DNA of 64,000 nucleotides from Mesorhizobium sp. M1D.F.Ca.ET.043.01.1.1 (GCF_003952385.1 NZ_CP034444.1:3782001-3846000), one strand, 5' to 3'; shown: positions 40,082 through 50,372, counted from the stretch's first letter. Made by a program: numbers and translations. The notes: a model not told the origin generated them from the sequence alone.

Positions 40082-40843
40082 ATGACCCACAACGAACCAA
40101 CTCCTGAGCCTTTTGTGATCCTTGCTATGCCAAGGACCGGAACACACTATTTAGAAGAATTGCTAAACGAGCATCCGACCGTTCTGAGTAACGGTGAGTT
40201 GCTAAACGAATATGATCCCAATTGGCCCAGCACGGATCGCCTGCTAGGCACGGATCGCGAGCTTCTTGAGCTTGCCTATGTGCGCTGCCCTATGCGCGAC
40301 TACAAGAATGTGACGCATCTTGGCTGCAAGATCAATGAACCTCAGTTTCGCGAGCGTCCAGCATTCTTTGCGGAATTAGCTCGTTGGCCAGCACTCAAGG
40401 TCATCCTCGTTGTTCGCCGAAACGTATTGGAATCGCTCCGATCCTTTGTGCAGGCCAGGGAAAGCGGTCAGTGGCTGAAGTTCAGCTCGGACAACGATAC
40501 CGCTCGGCCACCGAGCGTCAGGTTGTCAATCGCCGACTGTGAGGCTTATTTCAAAGCCGCCGACGATTTTCACGCTCGCGTTATGGACTCCTTCACGTCG
40601 ACCAACCTGCTTGTAATGGAATACGAGAGCCTACTTCACGAACCTGCCCAATGCTTGGGAGCGGTTTGGGATTTCCTGGGCGTTCCAGCGCTTGAGCCAT
40701 CAGATAACGCCATCTTGCAGCGCCAGGAAACGCGACCGCTTGATCAAACGGTGGAGAACTTTGACGAGTTGCGGATTCACTTCGCACGCGGACCTTATTC
40801 AAGATTTTTTGACCTCGGAGATTCAATGCGCTCCTACGCTTAA
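40082..40843 (+). CDS. nodH: Nod-factor sulfotransferase NodH
   Basis: NodH moves sulfate from PAPS to the reducing end of the Nod factor. The 253-residue protein begins MTHNEPTPEPFVILAMPRTG, where AMPRTGTHYLEELLNEHP is the 5'-phosphosulfate loop, and continues LKVILVVRRNVLESLRSFVQ (3'-phosphate binding) and RRQETRPLDQTVENFDELR-like text. It follows Sinorhizobium NodH closely from memory. An in-frame TTG at 40067 is less likely as start. nodPQ, which make PAPS, are not in the window. Confidence 0.94.
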   Translation: MTHNEPTPEPFVILAMPRTGTHYLEELLNEHPTVLSNGELLNEYDPNWPSTDRLLGTDRELLELAYVRCPMRDYKNVTHLGCKINEPQFRERPAFFAELARWPALKVILVVRRNVLESLRSFVQARESGQWLKFSSDNDTARPPSVRLSIADCEAYFKAADDFHARVMDSFTSTNLLVMEYESLLHEPAQCLGAVWDFLGVPALEPSDNAILQRQETRPLDQTVENFDELRIHFARGPYSRFFDLGDSMRSYA

Positions 40844-41120
40844 TCGCTTGTACCGCGTGCTCTGATGGGCGTGTAGGATATCCTGCAGTTTGCGCGCATT
40901 CCGTTCCAAAACTGACAAACCAAAGTCACCAAGGCAACCGGCAGTCGATCTGCGGCGAACATCAAAGGGCACGGGCGCAAGGCGACCTGGTCAATTCCCT
41001 CTCTGATGAAGCACTTCCTCAGACGCGATCTTTGGCGAGCCTCGAGTGCAGAATTCCGGCAAGGTGGAGGGTTCCAGTGCGCAACTGCACCAATCTCGCT
41101 GGACGGGACAGGCGTCCAGT
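40844..41120. other. nodH-dctA interval
   Basis: Open frames here lack signatures. The region ends in the sigma-54 promoter of dctA. I looked for NifA- or DctD-type upstream sites and found no perfect one. Confidence 0.45.
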
Positions 41121-41136
41121 TGGCACGGCGCTTGCT
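41121..41136 (+). promoter_or_regulatory. Sigma-54 promoter of dctA
   Basis: TGGCAC, five bases, TTGCT gives an exact -24/-12 element about 85 bases ahead of the dctA start. This agrees with control of dctA by RpoN with DctD or another enhancer-binding protein. Confidence 0.8.
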
Positions 41137-41220
41137 CCGAGATGACAGCAGCGCTCGACCGGAGCGCAGCATGGGAGAAGGAGGAGCCCCCACCCCGATC
41201 CGGTCAGGGAGAGAGAAACG

Positions 41221-42507
41221 ATGTTGGTTCCAAGAGTCCCCCGCGCGATCGCAGCGCCCCGCAAGCGCCATTTTGCCCGGACCTACGTGCAGGTACTTGC
41301 CGCCATGGTCCTTGGAGCCGCAATTGGCTACCTCTATCCGGAAACCGGCCAAAGCCTGAAGCCGCTCGGCGATGCCTTCATCAAAGTCATCAAGATGATT
41401 ATCGCACCTGTCATCTTCCTGACAATTGCGACCGGCATTGCCGGCATGAGCGATCTGCAGAAGGTCGGCCGAGTTGCCGCCAAGGCGATGGTTTATTTCC
41501 TTACCTTCTCGACGCTTGCACTCGTTGTCGGGCTGATTGTCGCGAATATCGTTCAGCCTGGCGCCGGCCTCAACATCGATCCGGCCTCGCTCGATGTCGA
41601 AGCCGTTAAGGGCTATGTGGCCACGGCTCACGAGCAGTCCGTGACCAGCTTCCTGATGAACATCATCCCGTCAACGATTGCCAGTGCCTTCGCGGAAGGC
41701 GACATCCTGCAAGTCTTGTTCTTCTCGGTCTTGTTCGGCATTGCTCTGGCGATGACCGGAGAGACGAGCAGGCCGGTCGTTACCTTTCTCCAGGCGCTCA
41801 CCGCCCCCATTTTTAAGCTCGTCGGCATTCTGATGAAGGCTGCACCCATCGGCGCCTTCGGCGCTATGGCCTTTACGATCGGCAAATACGGAATCGGTTC
41901 GGTGGCCAACCTCGCGATACTGGTCGCGACGTTCTATCTGACCGCCTTCCTCTTCGTGTTCGGGGTTCTCGGCGTGGTCTGCCGCTGCAACGGCTTCTCG
42001 ATCTTTTCTCTTGTCCGCTACATCAAGGACGAGCTGCTGCTTGTCCTGGCAACGTCCTCCTCGGAGGCCGCGCTGCCCTCGCTCATGGAGAAGATGGAGA
42101 AGGCCGGCGCCGCGCGTTCGGTCGTAAGTCTCGTCATCCCTACTGGATACTCATTCAATCTGGACGGCACCAATATCTACATGACGATCGCCGCCCTCTT
42201 CATCGCGCAGGCGACGAACACAGATTTGTCAATTGCCGATCAGATCCTCCTGCTGCTAATTGCGATGCTTTCCTCGAAGGGTGCGGCAGGCGTCACCGGC
42301 GCCGGCTTCATCACATTGGCCGCTACTCTGTCTGTCGTGCCGAGTGTTCCCGTTGCCGGAATGGCTCTAATTCTTGGCGTGGACCGCTTCATGTCGGAAT
42401 GCCGCGCGCTGACGAATTTAGTCGGTAATGCGGTGGCATCGCTCGTTGTCGCTCGCTGGGAAGGCGAATTGGACCAGTCCCGGATGGAAGCCGCTTTCCG
42501 CGGTTAG
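41221..42507 (+). CDS. dctA: C4-dicarboxylate transporter DctA
   Basis: DctA is the sodium or proton symporter that imports succinate, malate and fumarate, the carbon source of bacteroids. The 428-residue protein shows the glutamate/dicarboxylate carrier motifs: [48 protein letters not shown] and [15 protein letters not shown]. About eight membrane segments and two hairpins are expected. It has a sigma-54 promoter and sits inside the nod cluster without dctBD, so regulation must come from elsewhere. Confidence 0.95.
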   Translation: MLVPRVPRAIAAPRKRHFARTYVQVLAAMVLGAAIGYLYPETGQSLKPLGDAFIKVIKMIIAPVIFLTIATGIAGMSDLQKVGRVAAKAMVYFLTFSTLALVVGLIVANIVQPGAGLNIDPASLDVEAVKGYVATAHEQSVTSFLMNIIPSTIASAFAEGDILQVLFFSVLFGIALAMTGETSRPVVTFLQALTAPIFKLVGILMKAAPIGAFGAMAFTIGKYGIGSVANLAILVATFYLTAFLFVFGVLGVVCRCNGFSIFSLVRYIKDELLLVLATSSSEAALPSLMEKMEKAGAARSVVSLVIPTGYSFNLDGTNIYMTIAALFIAQATNTDLSIADQILLLLIAMLSSKGAAGVTGAGFITLAATLSVVPSVPVAGMALILGVDRFMSECRALTNLVGNAVASLVVARWEGELDQSRMEAAFRG

Positions 42508-42779
42508 GGTTACATCAAACGGGCTCCCCGCAAGCAAGCAATAGCGCGACGTGTAAGTCACGGCCTTCACAGCAGTCGAATTGCCGGCCTCCAAAGAGCG
42601 CTGGAAATAGTGTACTAACGCGGAGAGTAATACAACACCATGAAGCCCCTAAGCAAACGAACGGTTCACGGAAACTCATCTGGGTCCGCATGGAGCGCTG
42701 TTCGTCGAATGCGTTATCAACCGTGGGGTGTGGTAACTATTTCAGCTTGCCGCCCCAAGCCGTCGCGGGATCGCACCGG
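42508..42779. other. Interval between dctA and the LacI-type gene
   Basis: No gene is supported. The frame of the regulator is open through most of it, but family members begin at the ATG chosen below. Confidence 0.4.
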
Positions 42780-43841
42780 ATGACGGAGGACCGGCCGATC
42801 AGAATCGCTAGGGGAAAGCGCGTCACAATTGCCGATCTCGCCCGCGAAGCCGGAGTCAGCGTAGCAACAGTCGATCGGGTTCTGAACGTCCGCCTTCCGG
42901 TGCGAGAGGAGACCGCCCAGCGGGTCCATGCGGCCGCGCACGCGATCGGCTATCATGCTGCCGGTCTCATCAAACAGCGCTTGCAGCAGCACCTGCCGCA
43001 CTACAAGCTGGGCTTCATCTTGAGAAAACCTGCCCACGATTTTTACCAAGATTTCGCTCGCAATATTGAAGAGTCGGTCAGTATGGCTAAATCCTTCCAC
43101 GGCCTTCCGATCATCGAGTTCGCGCAGTCACATTTGCCGCGTGACCTGCTCCCGCTTCTTAAGGACCTTGGAAGCCGCTGCCAGGCGATCGCCATGGTGG
43201 CGGCCGATCACCCGAAAATCACAGCATCAGTCGAGGAGCTCAAGGCGAAAGGTATCCCGGTATTTTCGCTGTTATCCGACTTCGCCGATGGCGTGCGCGA
43301 GGGCTACATCGGCCTCAACAACAGCAAGGTCGGACGGACTGCCGCTTGGGTGTTTTCCAAGGCCGCAAAACGGCCCGGCAAGGTGGCGGTGTTTGTCGGA
43401 AGCCATCGCTTCCAGGCGCATGCGACGCGGGAAACGGCCTTTCGTGCCTATTTTCGTGAGAACGCGCCCAAATTCGAGGTGCTTGATCCGCTCGTGAACC
43501 TTGATGAACGGCAGCTCACTTACGAAAAATTGCTGGATCTTATGCAGCGGGAACCAGAGCTCGTCGGCTTCTATATGGCCGGCGGGGGTATAGAGGGAGC
43601 AATTTCCGCGCTCCGAGAAGAGGGGAGCGGTCAGGATCTCGTCGCGATCGTGAGTGAAATGACGCCGCAGTCACGTGGGGCGCTTGCGGATGACATCTTG
43701 ACGATGGCGGTCGGCACGCCAATGCGCCGACTTTGCCAGGAGCTGATAATGGCAATGGAGCGGGCCATCAAAGCCGGCGTCGCGGAGAGCCCGGGGCAGA
43801 CATTTCTGCCGTTCGACATTTATCTTCCGGAAAATATTTGA
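42780..43841 (+). CDS. LacI-family transcriptional regulator
   Basis: The 353-residue protein has a LacI helix-turn-helix (VTIADLAREAGVSVATVDRV and the hinge helix after it) and a periplasmic-binding-protein-like sensor domain from about residue 70 (YKLGFILRKPAHDFYQDFARN). The variation VDRVL instead of VSRVL is typical of a subgroup with sugar or cyclitol ligands. MTEDRPIRI at 42780 is chosen as start because the upstream text is not conserved in such proteins. The next gene, an isomerase-like TIM barrel, is its likely target. Confidence 0.88.
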   Translation: MTEDRPIRIARGKRVTIADLAREAGVSVATVDRVLNVRLPVREETAQRVHAAAHAIGYHAAGLIKQRLQQHLPHYKLGFILRKPAHDFYQDFARNIEESVSMAKSFHGLPIIEFAQSHLPRDLLPLLKDLGSRCQAIAMVAADHPKITASVEELKAKGIPVFSLLSDFADGVREGYIGLNNSKVGRTAAWVFSKAAKRPGKVAVFVGSHRFQAHATRETAFRAYFRENAPKFEVLDPLVNLDERQLTYEKLLDLMQREPELVGFYMAGGGIEGAISALREEGSGQDLVAIVSEMTPQSRGALADDILTMAVGTPMRRLCQELIMAMERAIKAGVAESPGQTFLPFDIYLPENI

Positions 43842-44005
43842 CCTTGATGGATTTCTATCATGAGCGCCCATTTTCCTTTCACCGATGAAAGGAAAGCTCG
43901 ATTGACTCGGCCGTCTCTGTCCGATCTGTGAACCGGCGTGGTTCCGTCTTGAAAGAAGCCGGATGCCGAAATGGCAGCCGCGCTTCATGGAAGGAAAGTC
44001 AAGCA

Positions 44006-44809
44006 ATGCGCCAGGTATCGCCCCGCTTTGCACTCGATCACATGGCGGCGCCCCGCCTTGACGTCAGTGCGCTTTTCGCGCTTGCCCGTGACCAAGGCCT
44101 GACCGACGTCCAAATCCGTTACCCTCATTTCAGCAATCCTGTCGCACGCGGCATTCCGGCTGCGGACGTTCGGTTTGCCGCTACCGAAGCGGGCGTCACG
44201 ATCATCTCTGTCAACGCCTTGCAGCGGTTCAACGACTGGACTCCAACGCGTCAGGCCGAGGCAAGCAACCTCGCCGATTATGCGACGGCGTGCGGGGCAG
44301 AGACGCTCGTGTTGGTGCCGGCCAACCGCAGCTCGTGGCCCACCAATAGCGAGCGCCAGGACAATCTTCGTTTCGCTCTAAACGAGATCAAGCCAATCCT
44401 CCAGTCGCGGGGTCTGATCGGTCTCATCGAGCCGCTGGGTTTCCGAACCTGCTCGCTTCGATCAAAGAAGGAAGCGGCCGAGGCCGTTGCCGCGGTTGAT
44501 GGCCAGTCCGTCTTTCGCCTCGTGCACGACACGTTCCACCACACCCTGGCCGGGGAGACATGCCTGTTCTGCGAGCTTACCGGCCTGGTGCACATTTCAA
44601 GCGTAAACGACCCGACCTTCTGGATTTACCCCGATCGCTTTCTTGCAGGTTCCGACAATGGCAGCCAGATTCAGGCGCTGCTGGATGGCGGCTACGCGGG
44701 ACCTTTCTCGTTCGAGCTGATCGAGGAAGTCCATTCTCTGGACGATCTCGCAGGCGCACTTGCCGCCAGCATCGACTTTATCCGGCGAGGGCTATTGTCG
44801 TCAAAGTAG
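44006..44809 (+). CDS. Xylose isomerase-like TIM-barrel protein (IolE/MocC type)
   Basis: The 267-residue protein is a sugar phosphate isomerase/epimerase-type TIM barrel with metal-binding residues in IGLIEPLGF (Glu), FRLVHDTFHH (Asp, His), VHISSV (His) and FSFELI (Glu). Relatives act in inositol or rhizopine breakdown (IolE, MocC). MRQVSPRF at 44006 follows GGAAGGAAAG. With the LacI-type gene upstream it may form a small catabolic unit for a nodule-derived cyclitol; this is inference. Confidence 0.78.
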   Translation: MRQVSPRFALDHMAAPRLDVSALFALARDQGLTDVQIRYPHFSNPVARGIPAADVRFAATEAGVTIISVNALQRFNDWTPTRQAEASNLADYATACGAETLVLVPANRSSWPTNSERQDNLRFALNEIKPILQSRGLIGLIEPLGFRTCSLRSKKEAAEAVAAVDGQSVFRLVHDTFHHTLAGETCLFCELTGLVHISSVNDPTFWIYPDRFLAGSDNGSQIQALLDGGYAGPFSFELIEEVHSLDDLAGALAASIDFIRRGLLSSK

Positions 44810-44857
44810 ATGGTGACAGGTGTAGTGACTATAGGTGCGCCTGAATTTTCCGAGGGT

Positions 44858-45775
44858 TCACAGCGGGGCAGCCATCCGAGATGCCTCCTGTATCATTATC
44901 TCCCGCATCCAGATGCTTGCCGGATCGCTATTGTGGAGGGCCGGCCATTGGAGGGTCTCGGTGAATGTGGGAAATGGCAGCGGAAGTTCGATAACCCGCA
45001 GGGGGAACGTTTTTTCGAAATGCCTGACCAGCCGTAAGGGCATGGTCGCTATACGAGCTGTGCCGGACACCATAGGTGGAATCATGCTGAAGCCCTGCAC
45101 GGCGACCTCGACACGTCTCTTAAGGCCATGCTCAAGCAAAAACCATTCCTCGATAGACGGCTTCATCGTACGCCCGAACCTGACCGCGACGTGCCTCATC
45201 GACATGTATCTCTCGAATGTAAGCTGCTGTGGCAGCTGCTTGTTTGTGGGACAGCCTACGCACACGAGCTTCTCGTCAAACAGCGCAATGCTTGAATGCA
45301 CACTCGACGTGAACATATCCGGTAGAATTAGAAAATCGACGTCACCGCGCCGGAGAAGCTCATCGGGGCTATCGTCGACAGGCAGCAGTTCGAAGCTGAC
45401 GGCGGGGGCTTCCCGTGAAATACGCTCCACAAGCTTTTCGAAAAACACGAGCGTGACGAAATCGGAAAGAATGATCCTGAAGAGGCGATCGGCTCGAGCT
45501 GGGTCAAACGGATCCGAAGAAATAATCGAGCACTGGATGTGCTGGAGAGCGTCGCGAACTGCGGGGGCAAATGCTGCCGCACGCGGGGTTAGAAATCGTT
45601 CGCGACCTCTTATCGTAAACAGTTCATCGCGGAAATAATCGCGCAGTCGGGCGACGGCCGCACTCATGGCGGGCTGACTCAGGTTGATCCTGCGTGCCGC
45701 CGCCGAGAGATTACGCTCCGTCAGGAGTGCGTCGAGCACAACGAGGAGATTTAGATCAAGTCCTTTGAAACGCAT
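44858..45775 (-). CDS. nodD: LysR-type nodulation regulator NodD
   Basis: NodD senses plant flavonoids and activates nod-box promoters. The 305-residue protein begins [20 protein letters not shown], with the LysR helix-turn-helix [20 protein letters not shown], and keeps NodD-specific blocks such as [10 protein letters not shown] and the ligand domain to [11 protein letters not shown]. The start at 45775 is set by homology. A nod box lies 10 bases upstream, pointing away from nodD. This is the only intact nodD here; three decayed copies sit at the other nod boxes. Confidence 0.95.
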   Translation of the reverse strand: MRFKGLDLNLLVVLDALLTERNLSAAARRINLSQPAMSAAVARLRDYFRDELFTIRGRERFLTPRAAAFAPAVRDALQHIQCSIISSDPFDPARADRLFRIILSDFVTLVFFEKLVERISREAPAVSFELLPVDDSPDELLRRGDVDFLILPDMFTSSVHSSIALFDEKLVCVGCPTNKQLPQQLTFERYMSMRHVAVRFGRTMKPSIEEWFLLEHGLKRRVEVAVQGFSMIPPMVSGTARIATMPLRLVRHFEKTFPLRVIELPLPFPTFTETLQWPALHNSDPASIWMREIMIQEASRMAAPL

Positions 45776-45784
45776 GTCATCAGC

Positions 45785-45832
45785 CATCCATGGGATGGAT
45801 GCCTTTAACCGAAACAAACGACTTTAACAATT
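45785..45832 (+). promoter_or_regulatory. nod box divergent from nodD
   Basis: ATCCATGGGATGGATG, then AACCGAAACAAACGACTTTAAC, resembles the nod box but with two changed core positions. It points into 45832-46476, where no known nod gene remains. Confidence 0.8.
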
Positions 45833-46476
45833 TAGCATTCTTGCAATCTTTTGTCGCAAAAAGTTTATGATGGATGACGTTAAGGTCCGACATATGAGCC
45901 GCGTGATCTGCCGAAGCGAGCAATCGTTCGTACTGTGCAGGTCAGAGATTGGCAGTTTGAAACGCCGGGCCGATGGCGCCGGGCTATCAACCAGCGTCTT
46001 CGGCGGCCCCGACCTAGCTGGGCGTGGAATCTAATAGGGTGCACCTTTCCAGTCCGAGGCGACTGATGGGCGGTTTGATCCTAAGCTGCCGTGAGGCCTG
46101 TGCCAATTGTATCGGCGAGCCAATGCAGCAGTCCGGCAGCGTTTTTGAGAGCTGTTGTAGGCTCGGCCTAAGCCCATTGGCGCAAGCCTATCTGAACGAA
46201 GCGCTTGGCCTTGCCGCTATCCGGTATGTGATCTGTGGTGTCTTCTCGTCCTGCTGTTCTTGTTTTGGAACGCCCTTATGGTGAGCCCATCCGGGACGTG
46301 GGGCACCGGGAGCACAAAGGTGCAGGCAGGCCGTCAATAGACCGTGGGCTGAGAGCCCGAGCTCGTTACATGGCCGCCCCTGGCGACTTTCCCGGATGCG
46401 CTGCGAGCGCGGATCAGTAGATGTCGTGTTGCCCGCCAGCTCCCGTCTTTGACCGAGCCAAGAAGGAGGAACGGGC
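45833..46476. other. Region downstream of the nodD nod box, without a recognised gene
   Basis: A 46-codon frame from ATG 45894 (MSRVICRSEQSFVLCRS, to 46034) is the first frame after the nod box but has no known family and no strong ribosome binding site. The right end from about 46260 probably already belongs to the IS110-type element that follows. Confidence 0.45.
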
Positions 46477-47705
46477 ATGCTTATCATCGGACTGGATATT
46501 CACCGCGCCTTCGCCGAAGCAGTGGCATGGGAGGAGGGCAGGCTCAGGCGACTCGGCCGCGTCGACATGCGGCGCGATCTGCTGGCGGCGTTCGCCGCGA
46601 AGCTGTCGCCGAACGATGTCGGGGTGATCGAGGCCACCGGCAGCGCGACGTCCGCTGCAGCTGTGATTGCGCCGCATGTGAAGAAGGTGGGGATCGCCAA
46701 GCCGAAACAGGTGTTTATCGTTGCCTATGCCAAGATCAAAACGACGATCGACGCCGACGTTCTTGCGCAGCTCTATGCCAGCGGCTTCTTGCCAGAAGTC
46801 TGGATTGCGGACGAGCCGACGCAGGCTCTGCGTCGACAGGTGACACGGCGCAATCAGATTGTCCGACAGAGATCTCGATTGAAGAGCGTCATCCAGTCGA
46901 TCCTTCATAGCCACCTGATCCGTCCTGCCCGCATGCCGACCTGTGCGGCGCCAAGGGTCGGACCTGGTAATCGAGCAGGTCGTACCGCAGGACGAGCGCC
47001 TCGCGATCGATGGGCATCTGCGCGAGTTCGACCGATTGGGCGAAGACCTCCAGGTCATCGAACGCGATCTTGTCCGCTCGGCTCTCGAGGATGAAGGCGT
47101 GAAGCGGCTGATGACCATTCCCGGCGTCGACATCACCGTCGCGCTGGCGATGAAGGGCGGCGATCGGCGACGTGTCGCGCTTCGACGATCCGCAGAAGCT
47201 CGTGACCTATCTCGGGTTGAACCCAAGCGTCCAGCAGTCCGGCCAGGTCCGGCCTACCATGGGCGGATCACCAAGCAGGGCCGTGGTCATGCGCGCGGCA
47301 TGCTCGTCGAGGCGGCCTGGGCGGCCGCTCGTGCTCCCGGACCGTTGCGAGCCTTCTCCCTGCGGCGTGCGAGCCCGGCGCGGACAGCATGTCGCGGCCG
47401 TGGCAACCGCACGCAAACTCTCTGTCGTGATCTGTCATCTGTTGAGAAGGGCGAGAGTTACGCGTAGGCTCGACCCTCCCTGCATGCCAAGAAGCTTGCG
47501 CGATGTGGAACTCAAGGCCGGGAGCAAGGCTGTGCGCGGCCAAAAGGGAGCGCACGCCTACAACATAAAGAGCCACCGGGAAGAAGAGCGCCGCTGGGTG
47601 GAGCAGGCCGAGGGCGCCTATGCACGCCTCGTCGCCGGTTGGAACCCACGAGGTCCGAAGAGGGTAGGCACGGATGCCGCAAACCGGGCGCCCAGCTTGG
47701 CATAA
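46477..47705 (+). pseudogene. IS110/IS1111-family transposase, frameshifted
   Basis: Successive frames give MLIIGLDIHRAFAEAVAWEE, VIEATGSATSAAAVIAPHVK, then RLMTIPGVDITVALAM, then DPQKLVTYLGLNPSVQQSG, then YHGRITKQGRGHARGMLVEA, and finally RGQKGAHAYNIKSHREEERR. This is a DEDD transposase of the IS110 family, normally about 400 residues, broken by at least three frameshifts. The ATG at 46477 has AAGGAGGAA upstream. IS110 elements lack terminal inverted repeats, so the ends cannot be placed exactly; they lie roughly at 46260 and 47900. Confidence 0.88.
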
Positions 47706-47920
47706 GGGCTACGTGGCCTCAGGAAGCGTCGTCGCCAATGCAGACCATGGACGAATTCCCAGCCGATGCCGAGATGCCGGTCGACCGTGCCTGTCGCCGT
47801 CCGGTGATGCGATGCCCCCGAGCGGATGAGTTCGCCCCGGATGCTCCCGGTCACGACGCACGGGTTCGGGTTCCAAGGCGCTCAGTTTTGTTCGCGCCCA
47901 ATCGGTGTAGGACGCGGCAG
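47706..47920. other. Right flank of the IS110 remnant
   Basis: No gene is visible between the transposase relic and nodD relic 2. The border with nodD sequence is abrupt at about 47920. Confidence 0.4.
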
Positions 47921-48256
47921 AAAATACGAGCGTGACGAAATCGGGAAGAATGATCCTGAAGCGGCGATTCGGTAGAGCCGGGTCAAACTATCCGACGAAA
48001 TAAACGAGCACTGGATGGGCGGGAGAGCGTCGCGAACTGGAGGGCAAGAGCTCCCGGACGCAGCGTTAAGTTTGAATACCTCCGCGGACATGGTCGCGAG
48101 CTTATCGCGCAAATAATCGAGCAGCCGAGCGCCGGCCGCACTCATGACCGGCTGGGCTCGGTTAATCCTGCATGCCGCGCCCATGAGGTTGCGCTCTGTC
48201 GGGAGTGCGTCGAGCACAACGACGAGATGTAGTTCACGATCTTTGAAACGCGTGGT
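47921..48256 (-). pseudogene. nodD relic 2 (N-terminal third)
   Basis: The minus frame reads FKDRELHLVVVLDALPTERN and INRAQPVMSAAGARLLDYLR, then degrades with frameshifts but can be followed to the segment matching [10 protein letters not shown] of the intact nodD. The start codon is ACG. The remainder of the gene is gone, replaced by the IS110 remnant. Confidence 0.85.
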
Positions 48257-48260
48257 CAAC

Positions 48261-48310
48261 TATCCAAAGTGTGGATGCCTTTCATCGAAACAAACGATTT
48301 CATCAATGTT
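48261..48310 (+). promoter_or_regulatory. nod box of nodFE copy 2
   Basis: TATCCAAAGTGTGGATG, then CATCGAAACAAACGATTT: identical to the copy 1 nod box apart from the first base. Confidence 0.9.
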
Positions 48311-48411
48311 CTGGAATCCTGCATGGGCAGAAGCACCTGACGCACACCGATGCCCCCACTGCCTCATGGCGTGGCGAGCGTCTTAAGAAACCGCCCGAAA
48401 GGAGATTTTTC

Positions 48412-48536
48412 ATGCGCTCTACCGGGCAGTGGAGTGCTGGGAAAGGGAGTTGCAACTGACCGGGTCCGACTTCTTCCGAGCCTATGGACAGACTGGGAGA
48501 CGCGCACGGTGTAGCGGCTCACATCGTCATACTGCA
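48412..48536 (+). pseudogene. nodA relic ahead of nodF copy 2
   Basis: Same broken nodA remnant as at 32620, with one base change (gagcctatgg for gagtctatgg). The AAGGAG ribosome binding site is retained. Confidence 0.85.
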
Positions 48537-48685
48537 CCTACGCCACACACCGGCCGGACCTGATCCGGCTTTATGAGCATTGGGCTTTGTCAGTTGCCCA
48601 AGCGTGATGGCTTTCGCGACGCGGCGCGCCTCAGGAACTGAGCCGCGTCCAGGTCGAAACGCGGGAAAGAAAGACAGGAAACAGA

Positions 48686-48967
48686 ATGGCCGATCAATTC
48701 GCAACGGACGTCATTGCCCTGATCAAGAAACGCGCCGAGTCGGAGAGCGGTGAGGGAATGCCTACGTCATTCGTCGGCGAGATAACAATCGCCACGGAAC
48801 TGGACGCGCTCGGGTTTGATTCGCTGGGTTTGGCGGACGTCCTCTGGGATGTGGAGCAGGCCTACGGCATCAAGATCGACATGAACACGGCCGATGCCTG
48901 GTCCAATCTCAAGAATGTCGGCGACGTCGTGGAAGCCGTCCGCGGCTTGCTTGCGAAGGAGGCTTGA
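48686..48967 (+). CDS. nodF: Acyl carrier protein NodF (copy 2)
   Basis: The 93-residue acyl carrier is identical to copy 1 except for Thr at position 26 (Ala there). It has the phosphopantetheine site GFDSLGL and feeds NodE copy 2, whose ATG follows directly after its stop. It has its own nod box at 48261. Confidence 0.95.
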   Translation: MADQFATDVIALIKKRAESESGEGMPTSFVGEITIATELDALGFDSLGLADVLWDVEQAYGIKIDMNTADAWSNLKNVGDVVEAVRGLLAKEA

Positions 48968-50176
48968 ATGGACAGGCGCGTCGTTATCACCGGAGTGGGC
49001 GGCCTGTGCGGACTGGGCACCGACGCCGCCTCTATGTGGAAAGAGATGCGCGAAGGCCGCTCCGCCATCGGCCCGATCGCCAATTCCGAGCTTCATGACC
49101 TGGAGGGCATGACCGGCGCTGAGATCAAGGCGCTGCCCCAGCACGACATCAATCGCAAGCAGTTCGTCTCCATGGCCCGCTTCAGCTTGCTCGCCGTGCT
49201 TGCAGCGCGCGAAGCCATGCGGCAGGCCGGACTTTCCTGCGACGAGGGGAATGCCCATCGCTTCGGCGCGACAGTGGGCGTCGGCGGCTTGGGCTGGGAT
49301 GTGATGGAGGAAACTTACCGGGCCCTCCTTTTGGACGGCGCGAGGCGAGTTGGCATCCTCGCTGTACCCAAAACGATGCCAAGCGCCGCCGCCGGCCAGG
49401 TGAGCTTGAGCCTCGGCTTGCGCGGGCCGGTCTTCGGGGTGACCTCCGCATGTGCCTCGGCCAACCATGCGATCGCCTCGGCGGTGGACCAGATCAAGCT
49501 GGGCCGGGCCGACGTAATGGTTTCCGGAGGCAGCGACGCACCCTTCGCATGGGGCGTGCTGAAAGCATGGGAAGCAATGCGCGTGCTTTCACCCGATACC
49601 TGCCGGCCCTTCTCCGCCGATAGGAAGGGCCTGGTGCTGGGCGAGGGTGCGGGCATGGCCGTGCTGGAAAGCTACGAGCATGCCACGAGGCGTGGTGCCA
49701 CAATTCTTGCCGAGATCGCCGGCGTCGGCCTTTCCGCCGATGCCTTCCACATTGCCGCGCCATCTGTCGAGGGGCCAGCGTCGGCGATGCGCGCCTGCCT
49801 TGCCGATGCCGGGCTGAATGCCGAGGACGTCGACTACCTCAACGCGCACGGCACCGGTACCAAAAGCAATGATCAGACTGAAACGGCGGCGATCAAGCGT
49901 GTGTTTGGAAACCACGCTTATTCGATGTCCATCTCTTCCACCAAGTCCACGCACGCGCATTGCCTCGGCGCAGCGAGCGCGCTTGAAATGATCGCCTGCG
50001 TGATGGCAATCCAAGAGGACGTCGTGCCGCCGACCGCCAACTATCGCGAGCCAGATCCCGCTTGCGACCTCGACATCACACCCAATGTGCCGCGCGAGCG
50101 CAAGGTGCGCGTCGCCATGAGCAACGCCTTCGCCATGGGCGGTACGAACGCAGTTCTGGCATTCAGGCAGGTGTAG
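48968..50176 (+). CDS. nodE: Beta-ketoacyl synthase NodE (copy 2)
   Basis: The 402-residue condensing enzyme retains the catalytic Cys-His-His set (TSACASA, AHGTGTK, THAHCLG). Relative to copy 1 it has KQFVSMA for GHLISMD at 64-70, Cys for Trp at 91, [20 protein letters not shown] with following residues for 107-145, and Ser for Leu about residue 320. The rest is identical. The localised replacement suggests recombination with another nodE allele followed or preceded by homogenisation of the flanks. Confidence 0.95.
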   Translation: MDRRVVITGVGGLCGLGTDAASMWKEMREGRSAIGPIANSELHDLEGMTGAEIKALPQHDINRKQFVSMARFSLLAVLAAREAMRQAGLSCDEGNAHRFGATVGVGGLGWDVMEETYRALLLDGARRVGILAVPKTMPSAAAGQVSLSLGLRGPVFGVTSACASANHAIASAVDQIKLGRADVMVSGGSDAPFAWGVLKAWEAMRVLSPDTCRPFSADRKGLVLGEGAGMAVLESYEHATRRGATILAEIAGVGLSADAFHIAAPSVEGPASAMRACLADAGLNAEDVDYLNAHGTGTKSNDQTETAAIKRVFGNHAYSMSISSTKSTHAHCLGAASALEMIACVMAIQEDVVPPTANYREPDPACDLDITPNVPRERKVRVAMSNAFAMGGTNAVLAFRQV

Positions 50177-50236
50177 AAGCCATGCAAGACGCCTCATTTG
50201 AGGTCACCTGTCGTATCTAGCTGCTTGAGGGGCGGG

Positions 50237-50372
50237 GCATTGTGATACAGGGAGAGCTGTGGGGTCCCTCCTTCTCGGCCTCGACGATGTGGAAGGAGCC
50301 TGTGCGGCGAAACGGGCTAGACGCCCCCAGGCCCAGAACTTGGGCGAAACCAACTCCCACCAAAGGACAGCC
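50237..50372. repeat. Degenerate downstream repeat, copy B
   Basis: Counterpart of 34622-34760. Shared blocks include tctcggcctcgacgatgtg and ccaaaggacagcc. Confidence 0.75.

Larger units (their letters stand above)
48130..50227 (+). repeat. Direct repeat copy B (nodD relic - nod box - nodA relic - nodF - nodE)
   Basis: Partner of 32392-34435 in the same orientation. It carries 53 extra bases between the nod box and the nodA relic (about 48333-48386) and one extra base before the nod box. Confidence 0.93.
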
